Positions 1 through 8,111 are shown, counted from the stretch's first letter. The stretch is DNA of 14,040 bases from Cetobacterium sp. UBA6069 (GCA_002428805.1 DIXX01000015.1:6733-20772); one strand, 5' to 3'. Program-made: numbers and translations. The notes: a model not told the origin generated them from the sequence alone.

Positions 1-1515
1 GCCGACATAGTAATAGGAGTAGATATTGCTGCGGATCCAATAGTTATAAGTGATAACTCAAATATAGTTCAGATACTAGATAAATTATCAAGTTATATAG
101 GAACTAAAAAGACTGCAACTCAAGCACATCTACCAGATATATTGATAACTCCGGATGTGAAAAAACATAGTACTTTAAACTTTGATAACTTATCAACTCT
201 AATTAAAGAGGGAGAGGTTGCTGCAGAAGGTTTAGATTATGCTCTTTTAAAGCTATCAGATAGAGAGGAGTTCGAAAGAGTAAAGAGTGTAAAAGAAAAC
301 TTTACTAAGAAAGAGTTCGTTATAAAAGACGTAAAAATATCTGGGAACGAACTTTTAACAGAGAAAGAGGTTCAAAAATTAAAGCCAGTAGATGGAGAGA
401 TGTCGGTTCAAGATTTAAATCTATGGATTGAAAAGATTTATGCTAAAAGCTTTGTAGATAGAGTTTTCTATAGTGTACAGGGTGAAACATTAAAGTTAAC
501 TGTAAAAGAGAGATTAGAAACAAAACTTAAAGCTGGAGTTTTCTATGTATCTAACTATGGTGCTGGATTAGAAGCTGAAGCTGAAGTACCTGTTTTCAAT
601 AAGTTTAATCTTTCTCAAAAGAACTATACATTGAAAACAGAGTTCTCAAAATATCCTAAAATTACTTTAACAGATATGACTCAGTATGATTTCTTAAATC
701 ATAAATTGATAGTTTCGGTGGATTTAGGTTATGGATTAAATCCTATATTCTTATATAGAGATGGAGATAATGTTTCAACATATAGAAACGATACATTTAG
801 CACTAACTTATCAGTAGGAACAACAATATTTAATAATATAATAGCTGGATACACGTTAGGGTTTAAAAATATGGATACATATTATGATTCTGGAGAAAAA
901 ATTGAAAACTTCTCAGAATTTAAAAAGGATGGAAGTTATATTTCTAATACCTTTAGCTTCTATTTTGATACAATGAATCAAGCTGAGTATGCAACAACTG
1001 GTTCAAATGGATTGTTACAACTGTTTTCAGAATCAAATACAAAATCAGGAGAAACTTATGAAGGATATTCAGTTTTAGCTACAAAATATATTTCATTAGG
1101 TAAAAAATGGTCTTTAAATACAGGGGTTCGTGGTGGACAGATGTATAATGCAGAGAATGTACCACTTTCTGAGTTGTTTAATTTAGGTGGTTTAAGAAAT
1201 AATCCGAAGGAAAGAAAATACGCCTTCACTGGATTGCCGATAGGAGCTGTTTATACAGATAACTTCCTTATGGGGTCAGCGGGATTACAATATGCAATAG
1301 TTCCAAATTTATATTTAAACTTTAACTATAATATTGGAACATACAACTATAGTTCTGGATTTGAAACTAAAAATGATATATGGGATAAAACTGAACATGG
1401 ATATGGTGTTGGAATTGGTTGGGATACCTTCCTTGGACCAATGGACTTCTCAGTATCAAATGATGTTTTAAATGGTGGAGCGCTGTTCCAAGTACATATA
1501 GGATATGTATTTTAG
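1..1515 (+). CDS. fplA: FplA-like type Vd autotransporter: patatin phospholipase tail, POTRA and Omp85-type barrel (5' partial)
   Basis: The frame is open from base 1, so the start and the catalytic part lie upstream; 504 residues are visible. Visible residues 1-95 resemble the end of a bacterial patatin/RssA domain (ADIVIGVDIAADP, then DILITPDV and a helix with EGEVAAEGLDYALL). Residues about 106-170 look like a single POTRA domain (FVIKDVKISGNELLTEKEV ... LKLTVKERLE). The rest is alternating hydrophobic/aromatic beta-strand sequence ending in GYVF, the terminal-Phe signature of outer-membrane barrels. Patatin-POTRA-barrel is the architecture of PlpD and of Fusobacterium FplA, which expose a phospholipase A on the surface. 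The GxSxG serine and catalytic Asp are outside the window, so activity cannot be judged. An internal TTG at 142 is not a credible start because homology runs through it without a break. It looks unrelated to the sugar genes, being separated by a terminator and opposite in strand. Confidence 0.85.
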   Translation, partial: ADIVIGVDIAADPIVISDNSNIVQILDKLSSYIGTKKTATQAHLPDILITPDVKKHSTLNFDNLSTLIKEGEVAAEGLDYALLKLSDREEFERVKSVKENFTKKEFVIKDVKISGNELLTEKEVQKLKPVDGEMSVQDLNLWIEKIYAKSFVDRVFYSVQGETLKLTVKERLETKLKAGVFYVSNYGAGLEAEAEVPVFNKFNLSQKNYTLKTEFSKYPKITLTDMTQYDFLNHKLIVSVDLGYGLNPIFLYRDGDNVSTYRNDTFSTNLSVGTTIFNNIIAGYTLGFKNMDTYYDSGEKIENFSEFKKDGSYISNTFSFYFDTMNQAEYATTGSNGLLQLFSESNTKSGETYEGYSVLATKYISLGKKWSLNTGVRGGQMYNAENVPLSELFNLGGLRNNPKERKYAFTGLPIGAVYTDNFLMGSAGLQYAIVPNLYLNFNYNIGTYNYSSGFETKNDIWDKTEHGYGVGIGWDTFLGPMDFSVSNDVLNGGALFQVHIGYVF

Positions 1516-1521
1516 AAGATA

Positions 1522-1558
1522 GAAAAGTCAGAGTTTAATCTCTGACTTTTCTTATTTT
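1522..1558 (+). terminator. Rho-independent terminator of the fplA-like gene
   Basis: A perfect 12-bp stem (GAAAAGTCAGAG / CTCTGACTTTTC, 1522-1533 and 1540-1551) with a 6-nt loop TTTAAT is followed by TTATTTT. It begins six bases after the TAG stop. It also lies just beyond the stop of the opposing alpha-galactosidase gene, so it may act on both strands, but the T-tract is better on the plus strand. Confidence 0.85.
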
Positions 1559-1571
1559 CATGTTGAAAATA

Positions 1572-3815
1572 CTATATTTTTGATATTTTTAATAATTTAC
1601 TTCTGAAATCACCTAGTTTTTCTAAAACTTTAAGGTTATGAGTATCTAAGCCTATTTTTCTGAATTTAACTCCAGAATTCATAAGTTCATCACCATAGAA
1701 AATATCTCCTAAGATATCCTCATCTTTTATAGAGTATTTAAAATCAGGATTTAGTCCAGCAGCAAGAGCAGAATCAAAACCAGGATTTGGAATAGAGAGA
1801 ACTCTATAAACTCCTAAGATAGCTTCAGATTGATCCTCGTTTACCATAATCCAAGAAACATTTTGGAACTCACCTTCAAAAGGTGATTCTATTCTATAGA
1901 ATTTTCCAAACTGTAATAGTTCTCTATTTTCTTTAAAGAAAAGAATCTGTTTTCTAACCTCTTCCATCTCTTCGGAAGTTATTTCATTCAAATCAAGTTC
2001 ATAACCAAAAGCACCGAAGAAAGCTACATGTGCTCTTGTATTGATAGAAGTTATTCTACCTGTTTGGTGATTAGGAACAGCTGAAACATGAGCTCCCATA
2101 GCTGATATTGGATAAGCTACAGAAGTACCATATTGAATTTTAAGTCTTTCAATTGCATCTGTGTTATCACTTGTCCAAATTTGAGGCATGTAATAAAGCA
2201 TTCCAGGATCGAACCTATTTCCACCACCAGCACAAGATTCGAAAAGTATTTCAGGAAAAGCAGTAGTGATTTTTTCCATAAGCTTATAAACACCTAAAAT
2301 ATATCTATGAGCTGTTTCACCCTGTCTTTTTCCCTCTAAAACTCCAGACCAAACATCAGTCATATTTCTATTCATATCCCATTTAATATATGAGATTTTA
2401 GAATTGTTTAGTATTTTAGATATCTTTTCGAAAAGATAATCTACAACCTCATCTCTACCTAAATCTAAAGTCAGTTGATTTCTACTTAAAGTGGATTTTC
2501 TATTCGGGATAGAAAGAGCCCATTCAGGATGAGTTCTATAAAGATCACTATCTGGATTTACCATTTCCGGTTCAAACCAAAGCCCAAACTTTAATCCTAA
2601 CTCTTCGACTTTTTTTGAAAGTCCCTCTACTCCACTTTCTAGCTTTTCAAGATTACTCCACCAATCTCCAAGCCCGGCATTGTCTCCATTTCTCGCTCCA
2701 AACCATCCATCATCTAAAACGAATAATTCAACACCTAACTCTTTAGCTTTTTTAGCAATTTGTAAGATTTTCTCCTCGTTAAAATCAAAGTATGTCGCTT
2801 CCCAGTTGTTTATAAGAATAGGTCTAACTTTGTGTTGCCATTCACCTCTAATAAGGTGGTTTTGATAGAATTTATGGTAGTTTTGACTCATCTTATTTAA
2901 ACCAGAATCAGAGTAACATATAACAACTTCTGGAGCTGTAAAGCTTTCATCTTTTTCTAAAATCCAAGAGAAGTTAAAAGGATTTATTCCCATGTTTAAT
3001 CTGATGTGACTATAGTGATCTTTTTCTACTCCAGCAACAAAGTTACCGCTATAAACAAGGTTAACTCCAATATATTCACCTTTGAATTCATCGGCTCCAT
3101 TTTCTTTTAGAGCTATGAAAGGATTGCTGTTAGAACTACTTGCTCCTCTTTTACTATCAATAGTAATTTTATTTTGATTTATAGTGTTAGTAACAATATT
3201 TCTTTCTCTAGCCCAAGCTCCAGAAAGATGTAGAAGTTCATATTTTTTCTGGTCTATATCCATACTAAAACTTAAAAATCTTTCTAAAGTTAAATCTTCA
3301 TCGCCATTATTTGTGATACTAGAACTTCTAGTTATAATAGGAAAATCCTTGTAGATAGAGTAAGTTAAAACAATTTCAGAATTTAAAAGTTCATCTTTTA
3401 AAGTTATTTTTAAAGTTTTCGCGCTATTCTCTTCTGAAACATATGTATGAGGAAGTCCAGCTAAAGATAGTTTTTCATCTAAAATCTCATACTTTGAAAA
3501 TTTAAAGTTGGTTACTCTGCTTCCATTTTTTTGTAAAACTACATAAGCAGGTTCTTTGTAATCTCCTGTTCCAAAAGATGGAAACTCTTGTTTTAAGCTA
3601 TCTAAAGCAAATCCAGATACACCATCAATCTGCTCAGGAGTATAAGGAACTTGATGTTCAAAAGTTTGAAGCATATTTGAAAAACTCTCTTTATGATGCA
3701 ATCTTTTTCCAAAGTAAAGATGTCCAAGATCACCATTATCTAAAACTTTAAAAATGTAGCTTATAGAGTCATTTTGTAAGTGAAACTCTGAGTTGGAATT
3801 GATGTATATATTCAT
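1572..3815 (-). CDS. GH36 alpha-galactosidase, cytoplasmic
   Basis: Hydrolyses terminal alpha-1,6-galactose from raffinose, melibiose or related oligosaccharides, releasing galactose. The 747-residue length is normal for tetrameric bacterial GH36 enzymes. An N-terminal beta-sandwich (about 1-325) precedes the TIM barrel. Visible landmarks are NNWEATYFDF (W338), LDDGWFG (D368, D369), GLWFEPEMV, the nucleophile in KWDMNRN (D480), ESCAGGGNRFDPG (C528) and the acid/base in WTSDNTD (D550). The roles of the two aspartates are from knowledge of the family (Geobacillus AgaA). There is no signal peptide, so it acts on imported sugar. It is the last gene of the minus-strand operon: 11 bases separate it from the binding-protein gene and its ribosome site AGGAG (3824-3828) overlaps that gene's TAG stop, suggesting coupled translation. 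The substrate (raffinose versus melibiose or stachyose) cannot be fixed from sequence. Confidence 0.95.
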   Translation of the reverse strand: MNIYINSNSEFHLQNDSISYIFKVLDNGDLGHLYFGKRLHHKESFSNMLQTFEHQVPYTPEQIDGVSGFALDSLKQEFPSFGTGDYKEPAYVVLQKNGSRVTNFKFSKYEILDEKLSLAGLPHTYVSEENSAKTLKITLKDELLNSEIVLTYSIYKDFPIITRSSSITNNGDEDLTLERFLSFSMDIDQKKYELLHLSGAWARERNIVTNTINQNKITIDSKRGASSSNSNPFIALKENGADEFKGEYIGVNLVYSGNFVAGVEKDHYSHIRLNMGINPFNFSWILEKDESFTAPEVVICYSDSGLNKMSQNYHKFYQNHLIRGEWQHKVRPILINNWEATYFDFNEEKILQIAKKAKELGVELFVLDDGWFGARNGDNAGLGDWWSNLEKLESGVEGLSKKVEELGLKFGLWFEPEMVNPDSDLYRTHPEWALSIPNRKSTLSRNQLTLDLGRDEVVDYLFEKISKILNNSKISYIKWDMNRNMTDVWSGVLEGKRQGETAHRYILGVYKLMEKITTAFPEILFESCAGGGNRFDPGMLYYMPQIWTSDNTDAIERLKIQYGTSVAYPISAMGAHVSAVPNHQTGRITSINTRAHVAFFGAFGYELDLNEITSEEMEEVRKQILFFKENRELLQFGKFYRIESPFEGEFQNVSWIMVNEDQSEAILGVYRVLSIPNPGFDSALAAGLNPDFKYSIKDEDILGDIFYGDELMNSGVKFRKIGLDTHNLKVLEKLGDFRSKLLKISKI

Positions 3816-3826
3816 TGCAGTCGCTC

Positions 3827-5062
3827 CTATTTATTTTTTAATTTATCAAAATCTTCTTTCATTTTTTTAGATGCTTCTTCAACAGTAAGCTGACCAGAGA
3901 TTATACCAGCTCCGATAGAACATAGAGTTTCCCAAGCTCCGCTAGGAAGGTATTCTCTATCAAAGAATCCAACATATTGATATTTATCTCCTAAGTCATA
4001 ACTACTTTCAAATTTTCCAAGATCACTTTTAGCATTTGTAAGTCCAGTAGGTAAAACATTAGCTGTTGCCATTTTAGAGGTATTTTCAGGTTTAGCAAGA
4101 TAGTCTAAGAAATCTAAAGCTTCCTTTTTATTTGGAGAATCTTTCCAAACTCCAAGAGCCATTCTTTCACCTGTTATAAAATATGATTTTTGATCTCTCT
4201 CTTTAGTAGGTAGTGCAATAAAGTCCATTCTAGCATCTGGATTATAAGTTAACCCTTCTCTAATCATAGATGTTCCGAAGAAAAGGAAGGCAGCTTTTCC
4301 AGTTCCAAGAGCTCTAGCAGCATCGTTTCCAGTTAGGGCATCTCTATTTATGTAACCGTTGTCTTTTAAAGTTTTGATGAACTCCCCAGTTAGATTCCAA
4401 GCTTTTTCATCAAATATACCATTTTTCAGATTCTCTCCTTGAGGATTATCGTTTGTTAAAATAATTAATCCAGGAGCAATCCAGTCATATACATTTCCGA
4501 TAGAAGCTGAATCCTTACCAGCTAAATATATAGGAGTAACACCAGTATTTTTTACTTTTTCTAGAGCAACTAGGAAATCGTCTGTGGTTTTAATAGTTTT
4601 AGGATCAACACCAGCTTTTTCTAATACATCAAGATTATAAGGTAAACCAACGATGTCCACATCTAAAGGTAGAACATAAAACTTTTCGTTAGCATCAGTG
4701 ATAACAGGTTTTATAGCTGGGCTTACATATTGAGCCCATTCTCTATCATTAAGAGGCTCTAAGTACTCTTTGTATCTGTTGATAGACCAACCGTGAGTTC
4801 CGAAAATATCTGGAAGAGAGTTCGTTGCCATCTTTGTTTTCATAGTTTCTTCATAGTCAGAGCTTCCAGGGATAAAGTCAATTTTAATATCTGGATTAGC
4901 TTTTGTATATTCATCAATGATCTCTTGAAGAGCTACAGATGAAGGCTCTTGAGCGTGAGAGTTGCTTGTGATAACTAAAGTTTTTTTCTGAGGTGTATCC
5001 TCAGATTTGTTACAACTTAAAATTAAACCTGAAAGAGCTAAAGATAAAATAATTTTTTTCAT
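3827..5062 (-). CDS. ABC sugar-transporter substrate-binding lipoprotein (CUT1, SBP family 1)
   Basis: Extracytoplasmic binding protein that would deliver an oligosaccharide to the two permeases encoded just upstream. It begins MKKIILSLALSGLILSC with a lipobox (ILSC), so Cys17 should be lipidated. The mature part has the family-1 layout: an N-terminal beta strand (LVITSNS), an early helix with EIIDEYTKANPDIKIDF, then FIPGSSDYEETMKTKMATN and the internal YVLPLDVD. The 411-residue length is typical. Ribosome site AAGGAGA precedes the ATG, 17 bases after the permease stop. In msm-type operons the binding protein usually comes before the permeases; here it follows both. The alpha-galactosidase downstream suggests an alpha-galactoside ligand, which is inference from context. 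Confidence 0.92.
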   Translation of the reverse strand: MKKIILSLALSGLILSCNKSEDTPQKKTLVITSNSHAQEPSSVALQEIIDEYTKANPDIKIDFIPGSSDYEETMKTKMATNSLPDIFGTHGWSINRYKEYLEPLNDREWAQYVSPAIKPVITDANEKFYVLPLDVDIVGLPYNLDVLEKAGVDPKTIKTTDDFLVALEKVKNTGVTPIYLAGKDSASIGNVYDWIAPGLIILTNDNPQGENLKNGIFDEKAWNLTGEFIKTLKDNGYINRDALTGNDAARALGTGKAAFLFFGTSMIREGLTYNPDARMDFIALPTKERDQKSYFITGERMALGVWKDSPNKKEALDFLDYLAKPENTSKMATANVLPTGLTNAKSDLGKFESSYDLGDKYQYVGFFDREYLPSGAWETLCSIGAGIISGQLTVEEASKKMKEDFDKLKNK

Positions 5063-5079
5063 AGATAATTTCTCCTTTT

Positions 5080-5898
5080 TTATTTTATTGAACCACTTGT
5101 CATTCCTGCAATAAAGTATCTTTGTAGGAAGATGTATAAAGTAACAATCGGTAAAACTGCTATTATTGCTCCAGCTGCAGCCGCTCCTAAGTTAGATGAT
5201 GAGTGACTAAAGAATGAGGAGATAGCTAAAGTAACAACTTTCATTTTTGGTGACTGAAGTAGATAAACTGAGAACTGATAGTCATTCCAGATTCCAACTC
5301 CAGTTAGGATAATAACTGTTGCAGTTATAGGTTTTAAAAGCGGGAAGATTATAGTATAGAAAGTTTTAAACTGACTACATCCATCAATCATTGCAGCTTC
5401 TTCGAGCTCTCTAGGTATAGTGTGTATAAAGTTACTATATAAGAAGATACTTAGAGGCAGATTAAAAGTTGTTAGTGTTAAAATAATTCCCCAATATGTG
5501 TTTACCCCATGAATTTTGGTCATGATTGTAAGAAGTGGAACTAGAATACTTAAAGGTGGAACCATCATAACTGCTAAAATAAGATTTAAAACAATTTTAT
5601 TGGTCATAGTTTTATGACGGGCTAAGGGATAAGCTGCCATAGCACCAAGTAAAGTTATTAAAGTTATTGAAAGAGCTGTTATGAAAAAACTATTTCTCAT
5701 AGCAAGTAAAAGCTCAGCTTTTTCAAAAGCAAAAGAGAAGTTCTCAAAGAAAAACTCTTTTGGTAAAAACCATCTTGAACTCAAATCACTTTTCTTTTTT
5801 AATGAAACAGTTAGAGATATATAGATAGGGATTAGATGTACGAATCCCAATATGAAAACTAAAATACCAAATCCTATTTTTTTTAGATTTTTATTCAC
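5080..5898 (-). CDS. ABC sugar-transporter permease, MalG/MsmG type
   Basis: Second inner-membrane subunit of the importer, 272 residues with six predicted hydrophobic segments. The EAA loop that docks the ATPase is at about 164-190 (EEAAMIDGCSQFKTFYTII then FPLLKP). The C-terminus has the usual MalG-type YFIAGMTSGSIK ending. The start is GTG at 5898-5896, sharing one base with the TAG stop of the preceding permease (TAGTG). Its ribosome site GAGGGTG lies inside that gene's last codons, indicating translational coupling and equal subunit production. No ATPase gene accompanies it in the window. Confidence 0.93.
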   Translation of the reverse strand: MNKNLKKIGFGILVFILGFVHLIPIYISLTVSLKKKSDLSSRWFLPKEFFFENFSFAFEKAELLLAMRNSFFITALSITLITLLGAMAAYPLARHKTMTNKIVLNLILAVMMVPPLSILVPLLTIMTKIHGVNTYWGIILTLTTFNLPLSIFLYSNFIHTIPRELEEAAMIDGCSQFKTFYTIIFPLLKPITATVIILTGVGIWNDYQFSVYLLQSPKMKVVTLAISSFFSHSSSNLGAAAAGAIIAVLPIVTLYIFLQRYFIAGMTSGSIK

Positions 5899-6770
5899 TA
5901 CAGTTCACCCTCTTTTACAGTAAATTTCTTTTGAATAATAATAGTTACAGATACGATGAATATAAACAACACAAGTCCCATAGATGAAGCATATCCAGCC
6001 ATTTGAGATCTAAAGTACGAAACATTTATAAGTGTTGATAAAGAGTTTGAAGCATATCCAGGACCTCCATTTGTTAAAGCTTTGATTGTATCAAATAGTT
6101 TTAATCCGCCAATAAGATTTAATGTAAAACTAGTTATAATAGCTGGCTTTAAAAGAGGTAGAGTAATATATCTAAATTGTTGGATAGTACTTGAACCATC
6201 AATATTTGCAGCTTCATAGTAAGATTTTGAAATAGACTGAAGCCCAGCTAGATATATAATCATTGAAACCCCACAGTATTGAAGAGTATTTACAGCAACG
6301 ATAATCCAAACACCATAAGAAGGATTTCCCAACCAATCTTTAGGTTCCAAATTGAAGAAAAGAAGAATATCATTAAGAGCACCATCACTGTATTGGAAGA
6401 TAAAGTACCACATATATCCCATAATAAGTCCAGAGATTAGTACTGGAAGATATATTATAGCTCTAAGTAAATTTCTTCCTTTAAAATCTCTATTTAAAAG
6501 AAGAGCGTAACTAAGACCTAAAACCTGTTGGAATAGAGTACTTCCTAAACCATAGATAAGGGTATTTTTAAAAGCGAGATAAAAATTCTTATCTAAAAAT
6601 AATCTTTTGTAGTTATTGAAACCAACGTAGTTAAAGTTTTGAGAAAAACCATTCCAATCGGTAAAAGATATTCTTATTCCTTGAAGAAACGGGTAGAAAA
6701 CAATACCTATAAAAAGAGCCATAGCTGGCCAGTACATGTAGTTAATTGTTTTTAATTTTTTTAAACTCAT
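5898..6770 (-). CDS. ABC sugar-transporter permease, MalF/MsmF type
   Basis: First gene of the minus-strand operon and one of the two membrane subunits of a CUT1 importer. The 290 residues carry about six transmembrane segments, an N-terminal PAMALFIGIVFYPFLQGI helix, a periplasmic loop with the family phrase FVGFNNY-like (YVGFNNYKRLF), an EAA loop at about 184-209 (YYEAANIDGSSTIQQFRYI then LPLLKP) and a NGGPGYAS motif near 234. The ATG is preceded by AAAGGAGA at good distance. The leader upstream carries a LacI-type operator and a sigma70-like promoter. Confidence 0.93.
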   Translation of the reverse strand: MSLKKLKTINYMYWPAMALFIGIVFYPFLQGIRISFTDWNGFSQNFNYVGFNNYKRLFLDKNFYLAFKNTLIYGLGSTLFQQVLGLSYALLLNRDFKGRNLLRAIIYLPVLISGLIMGYMWYFIFQYSDGALNDILLFFNLEPKDWLGNPSYGVWIIVAVNTLQYCGVSMIIYLAGLQSISKSYYEAANIDGSSTIQQFRYITLPLLKPAIITSFTLNLIGGLKLFDTIKALTNGGPGYASNSLSTLINVSYFRSQMAGYASSMGLVLFIFIVSVTIIIQKKFTVKEGEL

Positions 6771-6804
6771 AAGATTCTCCTTTAAATTTTCTTTGTTTTC
6801 TTAC

Positions 6805-6826
6805 TTTGTGAAAGCGTTTTCACAAA
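6805..6826. promoter_or_regulatory. LacI-family operator (cre-like) in the leader of the ABC/alpha-galactosidase operon
   Basis: A 22-bp palindrome centred between 6815 and 6816: left half TTTGTGAAAGC, right half GTTTTCACAAA, with one mismatch out of 11 pairs. Its core TGAAAGCGTTTTCA fits the LacI/CcpA consensus TGWAANCGNTNWCA exactly. It lies 35 bases before the permease ATG and downstream of the proposed promoter, where a bound repressor would act as a roadblock. The divergent LacI-family gene is the obvious candidate binder; a global CcpA-like protein could also bind. Confidence 0.85.
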
Positions 6827-6852
6827 AGTGCAAAAAAATATACTTGTTCAAT

Positions 6853-7008
6853 TAAAGTTTATAAAGTCATTTATATCACATAAAGTTTAAAAATTCAACG
6901 TTTAATTTTTATAAACGAAATATTACTGATGAGTATGTTGATTTTACAAGAGGTTTCATGGAAAAAATAAAATCCAAAAATAAAAATTGTTGAAAAATAT
7001 AAAGTTTA
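6853..7008. repeat. Three copies of TAAAGTTTA in the divergent promoter region
   Basis: The symmetrical 9-mer TAAAGTTTA occurs at 6853-6861, 6881-6889 and 7000-7008. The last two share ATAAAGTTTA. One copy lies inside the -35/-10 spacer of the minus-strand promoter, one inside the spacer of the plus-strand lacI-type promoter, and one near the predicted minus-strand transcription start. A further copy occurs by apparent chance inside the coding region near 9688, so binding-site status is uncertain. Confidence 0.35.
6870..6898 (-). promoter_or_regulatory. Candidate sigma70-type promoter for the ABC/alpha-galactosidase operon
   Basis: On the minus strand TTGAAT (6898-6893) and TATAAA (6875-6870) are separated by 17 bases. 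Transcription would begin near 6863, giving a leader of about 90 nt that includes the palindromic operator. The region is very AT-rich, so other -10-like boxes exist; this is the best-spaced pair I found. Confidence 0.55.
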
Positions 7009-7018
7009 GTAATATAAT
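6990..7018 (+). promoter_or_regulatory. Sigma70-type promoter of the LacI-family gene
   Basis: TTGAAA (6990-6995) and a consensus TATAAT (7013-7018) stand 17 bases apart, predicting a start near 7025 and a 5' leader of about 43 nt. It lies inside the upstream extension of the open frame and therefore argues against a start at TTG 6987. Confidence 0.75.
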
Positions 7019-7051
7019 AAAACGAATTTTAAAAAGTATACGATTTCATAG

Positions 7052-7060
7052 AAAAGGGAG
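7052..7060 (+). promoter_or_regulatory. Ribosome binding site fixing the LacI-family start
   Basis: AAAAGGGAG ends seven bases before ATG 7068. No comparable site precedes the TTG at 6987 that gives the longest frame. Confidence 0.8.
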
Positions 7061-7067
7061 TTGTTTC

Positions 7068-8063
7068 ATGGTAAAGATGAAAGATGTTGCTCAAAGAGCA
7101 CAAGTATCACAAGCGACTGTATCTAGAGTAATCAATGGAACTAGTTATGTAGAACCTCAGACAAGACAGAAAGTTTTAGATGTTATAGCAGAGTTAGGAT
7201 ATAAAGGAAATAGTGCGGCAAAGTCTCTTTCGAGTAGAAAGAGTTCAATAATAATGGTTATTTTACCAGATATAGTAAATCCATATTTCTCAGAGATGTT
7301 GAGTGTAATAGAGGACGAAGCTTATCAAAGTGGATTTGAAGTTATGTTTATGAATAGTCAAGGAAATTCCCATAAAGAGAAAAAATTAGTAGAAAATTCA
7401 TTGAAATATAATCCAGCAGGAGTTTTGATATCTCCTTTAGATGGAGATGCTAGCTATTTAAAAAAGTTTTCTGAAGCAGGGATTCCAGTAGTTACAATTT
7501 CAACTCTAACAGAGAGTTTTTCTGGAGTTGCAATAGACCATAAAGTTGGTGGAGAGCTTTTAGCTAAACATTTTTGGAGTTTAGGTCATGTAGATATAGG
7601 TTATATAGGAAATAGAGATGAAAAATTTATCGGTTTTAAAGAGGGATTACAAAATTTAAACATTCCTTTAAAAGATAAAAATTGTATAGACTTCTATAAC
7701 TACTCTTCGGGAAATTTAAAAGAGTTGGTTTTCAATTCTATGGAGAAGCATTTGAAAGAAAAAGATAAATTTGATTTTACAGCAATATTTACAGGAAACG
7801 ATATAGTTGCTATGGAGGTAATCAATTTCTTTAGAGAGAAAGGCATAAGAGTGCCAGAAGATGTTGCAGTTGCAGGTTTTGATAATATAAGTTTTACAAG
7901 TTATCTATCTATAACAACGGTAGCTCAGCCAGTTAGAGAGATTGGGTTTTTAGCTTTTGAAAGATTGATGAATGAGATAAAACAAGGAGTTAGGGAAAAT
8001 AAGCATTTTAAAATTCTTCCGAGATTGATTCCTAGAGATACAACAATAAAAAAAATAGTTTAG
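7068..8063 (+). CDS. LacI-family transcriptional repressor of the alpha-galactoside/sucrose genes
   Basis: DNA-binding regulator of 331 residues, a normal length for LacI proteins. The helix-turn-helix is at residues 4-24 (MKDVAQRAQVSQATVSRVI), the hinge at about 47-60 (GNSAAKSLSSRKSS), and a periplasmic-binding-protein-like sensor domain follows, with IIMVILPDIVNPYFSEML at its start, FTAIFTGNDIVAMEVI, VPEDVAVAGFDNISFTSYL, and TTVAQPVREIGFLAFERL near the end. The start at 7068 puts the HTH at the N-terminus, as in all family members; the open frame can be extended back to TTG 6987, but that adds 27 unrelated residues and spans the promoter. The recognition helix (ATVSRV) is of the type that reads TGAAANCG half-sites, which matches the palindromes at 6805-6826 and 8112-8127. 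The inducer is probably a sugar from this pathway, but that is inference. Confidence 0.92.
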   Translation: MVKMKDVAQRAQVSQATVSRVINGTSYVEPQTRQKVLDVIAELGYKGNSAAKSLSSRKSSIIMVILPDIVNPYFSEMLSVIEDEAYQSGFEVMFMNSQGNSHKEKKLVENSLKYNPAGVLISPLDGDASYLKKFSEAGIPVVTISTLTESFSGVAIDHKVGGELLAKHFWSLGHVDIGYIGNRDEKFIGFKEGLQNLNIPLKDKNCIDFYNYSSGNLKELVFNSMEKHLKEKDKFDFTAIFTGNDIVAMEVINFFREKGIRVPEDVAVAGFDNISFTSYLSITTVAQPVREIGFLAFERLMNEIKQGVRENKHFKILPRLIPRDTTIKKIV

Positions 8064-8066
8064 TAC

Positions 8067-8102
8067 AAATATAAAGATAAGAGAAGCCTTATCTTTATAT
8101 TT
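8067..8102 (+). terminator. Terminator hairpin after the LacI-family gene
   Basis: A perfect 15-bp AU-rich stem (8067-8081 with 8088-8102) closes on the loop AGAAGC and begins three bases after the TAG stop. The trailing T-run is short and partly inside the stem, so termination efficiency may be moderate. It separates the regulator transcript from the GH32 gene. Confidence 0.7.
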
Positions 8103-8111
8103 TAAAAGCAT

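Noticed and set aside
2680..2865. 61-codon open frame on the plus strand
   Set aside because: It lies entirely opposite the conserved TIM-barrel part of the alpha-galactosidase gene, has no ribosome site and no recognisable protein.
6958..6993. Tiny plus-strand frame of 11 codons starting ATGGAAAAA, with AAGAGG upstream
   Set aside because: It lies before the lacI-type promoter, is very short and low-complexity, and has no promoter of its own.
7041..7050. CGATTTCAT half of a LacI-type operator in the repressor's leader
   Set aside because: The other half (TGAAANCG) is absent, so it is recorded only as a possible weak half-site.
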